From JAWVFM01 sp038237625 (GTDB lineage Bacteria > Actinomycetota > Thermoleophilia > Solirubrobacterales > 70-9), in contig JBBRYM010000010.1 in assembly GCA_038237625.1 (NCBI GenBank), positions 36,588 through 100,587 on the forward strand: a DNA stretch of 64,000 bases, in the 5' to 3' direction. The notes below the pieces were generated by a model, which had not been told where the DNA came from, made no database searches, and saw nothing but the letters and a program-made list of their open reading frames with translations. Made by a program: the position numbers and the translations under genes. Position 1 is the first letter of the stretch. Each line of letters starts with the position of its first letter. This document shows, piece after piece, positions 59,975 through 64,000 of the stretch.

Positions 59975-60063
59975 CGGAGAGGGTGGGATTCGAACCCACG
60001 AGGCGGTTTAACCCGCCCACACGATTTCCAGTCGTGCACCTTAAGCCGCTCGGTCACCTCTCC
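59975..60063 (-). tRNA. tRNA-Ser (anticodon GGA)
   Basis: A class-II cloverleaf on the minus strand, 89 nt. Acceptor GGAGAGG pairs with CCTCTCC and the discriminator base is G. The anticodon arm CACGA-CTGGAAA-TCGTG places GGA, reading UCC/UCU. The long variable arm GGCGGGTT-AAACCGCC and the T arm GTGGG-TTCGAAT-CCCAC are typical of tRNA-Ser. CCA is not encoded. Confidence 0.96.
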
Positions 60064-60096
60064 GGGGGCGCTGACGATAGCGAGCGGGGGGTGGGC

Positions 60097-61608
60097 TCAG
60101 ACCGCGGCGGGCGCCTTCGGCGTGGCGCTCACCCGAGCCCGTGAGAACACCAGCGCGCCGTCGTCGAGCTTGCCGTGGCGAACGTCGAGGATGTCGCGCG
60201 CGTAGTTCTGATGCAGCCGCCAGGGCGTCCGCGAGCCCTGCTTCGGAAAGTTGTCGATCGAGCGCAGCACGTAGCCCGCGTTGAAGTCGATGAACGGCTC
60301 GGGCAACACCGAGGGATCGTCGTTCAGCGGCACCGCCTGCGTATAGCCGTTCTCGCGCATGTGGTTGAGCACGCGGCACACGAACTCGCAGGTGAGGTCG
60401 CACTTGAGCGTCCACGAGGCGTTGGTGTACCCGAGCGATACCGCCATGTTCGGCACGCCGCTCAGCATCATTCCCTTGTAGCCCATCGTGTCAGGCAGCT
60501 TCACCGGCTCGCCGTCGACCACCAGGTCGGTGTCGCCAAGCGGCAGGAGGTTCAAGCCCGTCGCCGTGACGACGATGTCGGCCTCGAGCTCTTCGCCCGC
60601 GCCGAGCTTGATCCCGGTCTCGGTGAACGTTTCGATCGTGTCCGTCACGATCGAGGCGCTGCCGTCGCCGAGCGCCTTGAAGAGATCGCCGTCGGGAACG
60701 AGGCACATGCGCTGCTCCCACGGGTTGTACTTGGGGCGGAAATGCGGGTCCGTCGGAAAGCCCGGCGGCAGCTGGCGCTCGACGCCGCGGCGGATGAGCG
60801 CCTTGGCGAGCTTCGGGCGGCGCCTCGCGACGATGAAGCTCCCGGTGGTCATCAGCACGTTCTTCCAGCGAACGATCGGATACACGACCCGCTCGGGGAG
60901 AAAGCGGCGAAGGCTTCGCGCGAGAGGGTCCTCTCCCGGCAGGGCCACGATGTAGGTGGGGGAGCGCTGGAGCATCGTCACGTGGGCCGCGTCGTCCGCC
61001 ATCGCCGGCACGAGGGTCACGGCCGTCGCGCCGCTGCCGATCACCACCACCCGCTTGCCGGCGTAGTCGAGCGCATCGGGCCAGTGCTGCGGGTGGACGA
61101 CCTGGCCCTTGAAGCGCCCGATCCCCTCGAACTTCGGCGTGTAGCCCTCGTCGTAGCGGTAATAGCCGGTGCAAAAGAAGAGGAAGCTGCAGGTCACCTG
61201 GACCGTCTCGCCGGTGTCGGTGCGCTCGGCCTCGACCTCCCAGTGCTGCTCGGCGCTCGACCACTCCGCCGCGACCACCCGATGGCCAAAGCGGATGCGC
61301 TCGTCGATCCCGTTCTCGCTCGCCGTGTCGCGCACGTAATCGAGGATCTCGGAGCCGTCGACGATCGACTTGTCCGAGGCCCAGGGCCGGAAGCGATAGC
61401 CCAGCGTGTACATGTCGGAGTCGGAGCGAATGCCGGGATAGCGGAAGAGGTCCCAGGTGCCGCCGATCGAATCGCGCGCCTCGAAGATCGCCCAGCTGCG
61501 GTCAGGGCATTTCTCCTGCAGGTGATAGCCGGCGCCGATGCCAGAGATCCCTGCGCCAACGACGAGGACGTCGAGGTGCTCGGCCGGCGCGTGCCCGTTG
61601 GCGCTCAT
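60097..61608 (-). CDS. Flavin-containing monooxygenase, Baeyer-Villiger type
   Basis: A 503-residue enzyme. The FAD Rossmann motif is LVVGAGISGIGAG (residues 15-27). The NADPH Rossmann motif is VVIGSGATAV. Between them lies the FxGxxxHxxxWP fingerprint (FKGQVVHPQHWP, about 167-178) of Baeyer-Villiger monooxygenases and FMOs. GGTWDLFRYPGIRSDSDMYT is also typical. It inserts oxygen next to a ketone or on a hetero-atom; the substrate is unknown. The ATG at 61608 starts just before the FAD motif; longer frames upstream are not coding. A palindrome 10 bp upstream suggests local repression. Confidence 0.93.
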   Translation of the reverse strand: MSANGHAPAEHLDVLVVGAGISGIGAGYHLQEKCPDRSWAIFEARDSIGGTWDLFRYPGIRSDSDMYTLGYRFRPWASDKSIVDGSEILDYVRDTASENGIDERIRFGHRVVAAEWSSAEQHWEVEAERTDTGETVQVTCSFLFFCTGYYRYDEGYTPKFEGIGRFKGQVVHPQHWPDALDYAGKRVVVIGSGATAVTLVPAMADDAAHVTMLQRSPTYIVALPGEDPLARSLRRFLPERVVYPIVRWKNVLMTTGSFIVARRRPKLAKALIRRGVERQLPPGFPTDPHFRPKYNPWEQRMCLVPDGDLFKALGDGSASIVTDTIETFTETGIKLGAGEELEADIVVTATGLNLLPLGDTDLVVDGEPVKLPDTMGYKGMMLSGVPNMAVSLGYTNASWTLKCDLTCEFVCRVLNHMRENGYTQAVPLNDDPSVLPEPFIDFNAGYVLRSIDNFPKQGSRTPWRLHQNYARDILDVRHGKLDDGALVFSRARVSATPKAPAAV

Positions 61609-61617
61609 CCCGGCGAA

Positions 61618-61635
61618 TCCTACTAGTCGGTAGGA
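61618..61635. promoter_or_regulatory. Candidate repressor operator upstream of the monooxygenase
   Basis: TCCTAC-TAGTCG-GTAGGA is a dyad with six-base arms, 10 bp before the monooxygenase ATG. The ACTAGTCGGTAGG core resembles TetR-family operators seen in actinobacteria. No TetR gene is present in the window. Confidence 0.4.
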
Positions 61636-61947
61636 AACTGTCGCCGATGGAGCCCAGGCGACCGCGCGCCCGGGCTCGCGCCGGCGTGTCGCCGGGAGCC
61701 GCCCCACCTCGCCCGTGGGGCTCAAGCGCCGCGCGATAACAACCCCAAGCTCTCCGAGCGTCTGCAGCACGTCATTCCACGGCCCTGTTCGCGCTCATCC
61801 ATCCATGGGCGCCTCCCCAAAACCGGAAAGGTCTACGGCTATGGCTCGAAACCCGGCTTCGGCAAGCCACTGCAGGTGTACGACGCGTAGCCCGAACTCG
61901 CCAAGTCGTTCCCCGCTCGCCCGCTAGCCTTCGCCCCCGCACCACTC
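61636..61947. other. Intergenic region between monooxygenase and tRNA-Ser(CGA)
   Basis: No complete gene is supported. On the plus strand the frame ending at the TAG near 61890 reads GRLPKTGKVYGYGSKPGFGK then PLQVYDA, which looks like the end of a decayed protein of unknown type. The rest shows no RNA structure or repeat that could be named. The monooxygenase promoter must lie here. Confidence 0.35.
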
Positions 61948-62037
61948 GGAGGGGTGGCAGAGCGGTTGAATGCGGCGGTCTCGAAAACCGTTTCGGGCCA
62001 TTTCGGTCCGACGAGGGTTCGAATCCCTCCCCCTCCG
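61948..62037 (+). tRNA. tRNA-Ser (anticodon CGA)
   Basis: A class-II cloverleaf of 90 nt. Acceptor GGAGGGG pairs with CCCCTCC and the discriminator is G. The anticodon arm CGGT-CTCGAAA-ACCG places CGA, reading UCG. A long variable arm and the T arm GAGGG-TTCGAAT-CCCTC follow. CCA is not encoded. Confidence 0.96.
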
Positions 62038-62154
62038 CTTGTAGGGCCAGATCTACGGCGAGGGCTTCGATTTCGGGCCTCCGCGGGCGACCAGAGAAAC
62101 CGTCCCGACCCGGCTCGCGAGGAAACCGACAGAGTCGGCGGGGTATTGGGTCAG

Positions 62155-62463
62155 ATGGACCTCGCCACGATCATCGCGCTCACAGTCTTCGCTGCGCTCG
62201 GAATGGGGATCTCCTTCGCGGGCCTTAGGCACGACAGGTTCGGCCGGCTCTTCGTCGCCTTGGTGGTGGTGGCTGGAGCCCTCGTCACCTTCGACGTGAT
62301 TGCGATCTCCACTGGCTTTCACAACGCCGACGGAATCACCGACTGTTGGCCCAACTGCTCGGCTTGGCAGGGCTTCGTCAAGACAACCCTCTTCGGAGGA
62401 GCGCTGCTTTGGCTGATCATCATTCTCGTGGCCATCCGAGGGTCGGGCGGGCGTCGCGGCTAG
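62155..62463 (+). CDS. Small three-helix membrane protein of unknown function
   Basis: A 102-residue protein with three hydrophobic segments (IIALTVFAALGMGISFAG, LFVALVVVAGALVTFDVIAI, LFGGALLWLIIILVAI). An extracytoplasmic loop has two Cys (GITDCWPNCSAW), possibly a disulphide. The ATG at 62155 is used; a TTG three codons earlier is possible. The longer frame upstream runs through the tRNA and is not coding there. No family was recognised. Confidence 0.65.
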   Translation: MDLATIIALTVFAALGMGISFAGLRHDRFGRLFVALVVVAGALVTFDVIAISTGFHNADGITDCWPNCSAWQGFVKTTLFGGALLWLIIILVAIRGSGGRRG

Positions 62464-62469
62464 AGGCGC

Positions 62470-62504
62470 TGCCAGCTAAAAGTGGCATCGAAAACCGTTT
62501 TCGA
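62470..62504. terminator. Two adjacent hairpins between convergent genes
   Basis: TGCCA..TGGCA (62470-62487) is followed directly by TCGAAAA-CCG-TTTTCGA (62488-62504), whose A/T-rich arms can serve as a terminator in both directions. The genes on both sides end here. Confidence 0.6.
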
Positions 62505-62521
62505 GATATTTCAGCCGGCGG

Positions 62522-62950
62522 CTACGGCTGAGCTTCAGGGGACGCTGCTCTCGGCCCCAGCCCGAACCGCATCCGCACCTCGGTGCCGCCCCCGCCTGCT
62601 GAGTTGACCTCGAAGCCGTCGCTCAGCCGGCCGATGAGCGCCAAGCCGTAGCCCAGGCCCATCGAGTGCGGGTCAGGTGACATTCCATCGCCGTCATCGA
62701 CGACGGTGACCATGAGCGTGTCGGGTACGAGGAGGTCCAAGCGGACCTCGATCGTCCCGGCATCGCGTCCGCGAAAGGCGTGCTGGACGGCGTTCGCCAC
62801 CGCCTCGCTGACCGCAAGCTCGATCTCCTCGCTACGCCGCCCCAGATGCTCGACGAAGTGGCGGACCTCGTGGCGAACCTGGCTGACGCTATCGGCCTGG
62901 GCCGAAAGACTCAGCACGACCGGATCCGGCGGGGTGGTCTGCGAGATCAC
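62522..62950 (-). CDS. RsbW-like anti-sigma factor / serine kinase (GHKL ATPase), second copy
   Basis: A 142-residue GHKL protein with N box LAVSEAVANAVQHAF, G1 box VVDDGDGMSPD and G2 box MGLGYGLALIGRLSDGFEV, all intact. The GTG at 62950 is decided by a GGAGGAGG ribosome-binding site eight bases upstream; an ATG at 62995 lies before that site. It is similar in layout to the RsbW-like protein at 22967 and might act on the same sigma factor from a distance. No sigma or STAS gene is adjacent. Confidence 0.87.
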   Translation of the reverse strand: MISQTTPPDPVVLSLSAQADSVSQVRHEVRHFVEHLGRRSEEIELAVSEAVANAVQHAFRGRDAGTIEVRLDLLVPDTLMVTVVDDGDGMSPDPHSMGLGYGLALIGRLSDGFEVNSAGGGGTEVRMRFGLGPRAASPEAQP

Positions 62951-63027
62951 TATTCCTACCTCCTCCCCTCTGATGCCCGGAGGGCCGAGGATCAAACATC
63001 GTGTACTGGACCACGCCGCTCCGCCGG

Positions 63028-63046
63028 CCCCAGATGCTCGACGAAG
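63028..63046. repeat. 19-bp copy of a segment of the neighbouring anti-sigma gene
   Basis: CCCCAGATGCTCGACGAAG occurs here and at 62840-62858 inside the RsbW-like gene. On the minus strand this copy still reads VRFVEHLGP, compared with VRHFVEHLGR in the gene. It looks like a scrap of a second, decayed copy. Confidence 0.45.
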
Positions 63047-63070
63047 CGGACACCCTCGAGGAGGCCGGTC

Positions 63071-63736
63071 CTAGGAGCCGGTTTTCTCGTGTGGAGCGCC
63101 CACTGGCTTCGACTCGGTCGATCCCCGCTGGCGCAGATAGATCGTCGCGACGGCGAACACGCCAACCGCGAGGAACTCCGACTGCCAGTTCTGGAATGTC
63201 TCGTTCCAGAAGTAGGCGCTGCCGAAGAACCCCGCAAGGCTGACCGCCGCCTGGTGATGGTCGAGCTGGTTTTGGTTGTAGACGTTGTGCTGGGCCACCG
63301 CCATCGCGAACCACGATCCGAAGAAGAGAATCGCCATCGAGATCAGCAGCGAGTTCTGATAGATCCGGAGCCTCCAGCCGCCCGCCCGGGCCCACTTCGG
63401 CGAGTTCTCGCGCAGGTACTTGCCGAGCATCTCCTCCTTGTCGGAATCGCTGATCGGATCGTCTGGATCGCGCGATTCGGCGGACCCCTGCTGGCGAAAC
63501 CACACGGCGAACATCACGTATAGGGAGATCTGCAGGAACTCCGACTGCCAGTTCGACATCACGTTGTCGTAGAAGTCGGATGAGACGACGTAGCGCGGGT
63601 AGCTGATGGTTGCGCCGTGGTGCGGGCGCTGATCTTCGTCGTAGGACTTCCAGCCGGTGTAGGACTGCCCGCCTACGGAGACTAAGAACAGCGCCGCCAG
63701 CACGAGCGCCAACGAGTTTCTGCGAAGAAACGGCAT
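63071..63736 (-). CDS. DUF6766 family membrane protein
   Basis: A 221-residue protein with helices near the N-terminus (LALVLAALFLVSVGGQSYTG), and about 85, 140 and 190. The repeated NWQSEFLQISLYVMFAVWF and NWQSEFLAVGVFAVATIYLR are hallmarks of DUF6766; each half is followed by RQ(Q/R)GSxES, so the protein is an internal duplication. The function is unknown. The ATG at 63736 begins MPFLRRNSLALV; an ATG eight codons earlier overlaps the preceding tiny peptide gene. Confidence 0.85.
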   Translation of the reverse strand: MPFLRRNSLALVLAALFLVSVGGQSYTGWKSYDEDQRPHHGATISYPRYVVSSDFYDNVMSNWQSEFLQISLYVMFAVWFRQQGSAESRDPDDPISDSDKEEMLGKYLRENSPKWARAGGWRLRIYQNSLLISMAILFFGSWFAMAVAQHNVYNQNQLDHHQAAVSLAGFFGSAYFWNETFQNWQSEFLAVGVFAVATIYLRQRGSTESKPVGAPHEKTGS

Positions 63737-63740
63737 CGGC

Positions 63741-63824
63741 TCAGTGGTGCGTGGCGCCAACCACGATCGCCGTCGCCAAGAACACGGCGACGAGCACGAC
63801 GTAGAAAGCGACGGAGACTCGCAT
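63741..63824 (-). CDS. Tiny single-span membrane peptide (27 residues)
   Basis: ATG at 63824 encodes MRVSVAFYVVLVAVFLATAI then VVGATHH, a single hydrophobic helix. Its stop lies four bases before the DUF6766 start, as expected for an upstream operon member. No strong ribosome-binding site is seen. It is similar in type to the peptide at 50214-50300. Confidence 0.45.
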   Translation of the reverse strand: MRVSVAFYVVLVAVFLATAIVVGATHH

Positions 63825-63928
63825 CGCGCGCGTAGGCAAGCAGGCGGCGCGGATGGTGCGGCGGTCTAGGTGAGCCGCCCACACACGTTGTGAACAGCTG
63901 AAAAGCCATCCGGGTCCACCCAGAGGCT

Positions 63929-63947
63929 TGTGGTGTTCAACGCCACA
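63929..63947. promoter_or_regulatory. 19-bp near-palindrome upstream of the transposase start
   Basis: TGTGGTGTT-C-AACGCCACA is a dyad with one mismatched pair, 18 bp before the ATG at 63966. It may be a transposase-binding site or an operator; the true insertion-sequence end was not fixed. Confidence 0.35.
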
Positions 63948-63965
63948 GACCTAAGGAGGACCCGG

Positions 63966-64000
63966 ATGAAGGTTCACGCTAACGCTGCCCTCGGACCCGC
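63966..64000 (+). mobile_element. Start of a probable IS481-family transposase (cut by window edge)
   Basis: Only 11 codons are visible: MKVHANAALGP. This start is remembered from IS481-family transposases of Thermoleophilia, which open with MKxHANAxLGP followed by an HTH. AAGGAGG lies eight bases before the ATG. The left terminal repeat could not be defined; it should lie within about 80 bp upstream. Confidence 0.5.

Noticed and set aside
61981..62500. A 13-bp identity (TCGAAAACCGTTT) between the anticodon region of tRNA-Ser(CGA) and the hairpin at 62488.
   Set aside because: It is in the anticodon arm rather than the 3' end used as attachment site, and the second copy is explained as a terminator palindrome.
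1..64000. CRISPR arrays, rRNA genes, prophage structural genes and replication origin.
   Set aside because: No regularly spaced repeats, rRNA sequence, phage capsid or terminase motifs, or DnaA-box clusters were noticed in the window.

Overview
The window looks like chromosomal DNA of a GC-rich, Gram-positive actinobacterium, most probably of the class Thermoleophilia (Solirubrobacterales-like). This is inferred from the high G+C with G/C-ending codons, many GTG/TTG starts and 4-bp stop/start overlaps, an F420-type luciferase-like oxidoreductase, MMPL transporters, a SigB/F partner-switching locus, DUF6766, and Sec/Tat-exported proteins with RTX-like tails. No database search was possible, so all names rest on motifs and recalled family features.

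Layout. 1-5.7 kb: a leftward operon (glycosyltransferase 2, DUF2064 transferase, YncE-like lipoprotein, membrane-anchored sulfite-oxidase-type molybdoenzyme cut by the window edge), divergent from a polytopic membrane protein and a dTDP-rhamnose-4-epimerase-like enzyme. 5.7-9.6 kb: a leftward molybdenum-cofactor operon, moeA, a single gene encoding MoaD+MoaE+MoaC, mogA/moaB, moaA; it could supply the cofactor for the neighbouring molybdoenzyme. 9.7-22.7 kb: enoyl-CoA hydratase, secreted CocE-like hydrolase, two MMPL exporters, alpha/beta hydrolase, an ABC exporter pair, a stand-alone 5'-3' exonuclease and a 2-hydroxyacid dehydrogenase.

22.8-29.1 kb: a general-stress partner-switching locus: RsbW-like kinase, small unknown protein, SigB/F-type sigma factor, a protein with one intact and one apparently dead GHKL domain, a membrane GAF/PAS/GAF/SpoIIE phosphatase and a STAS antagonist, with large inverted repeats in the control regions. 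29.1-33.6 kb: DUF445, Abi-alpha, cyclophilin, rlmN. 33.6-47.6 kb: an export island with two tandem PF04185 phosphoesterases, a ceramidase-like protein and two very large paralogous subtilase/FG-GAP/RTX proteins whose nucleophile position carries Thr instead of Ser.

47.6-57.3 kb: YetF-like protein and partner, a GNAT enzyme lying in frame behind a phosphotriesterase-like gene with only a TAG between them, universal stress protein, an intact subtilisin, tadA, SDR, F420-type oxidoreductase, two peroxiredoxins and an AbiEi/DUF559 protein. 57.3-57.9 kb holds two oppositely oriented remnants of one FAD oxidoreductase gene. 58-64 kb: hydrolase, O-methyltransferase, Baeyer-Villiger-type monooxygenase, tRNA-Ser(GGA) and tRNA-Ser(CGA), a second RsbW-like protein, DUF6766, tiny membrane peptides, and the start of a probable IS481-family transposase at the right edge.
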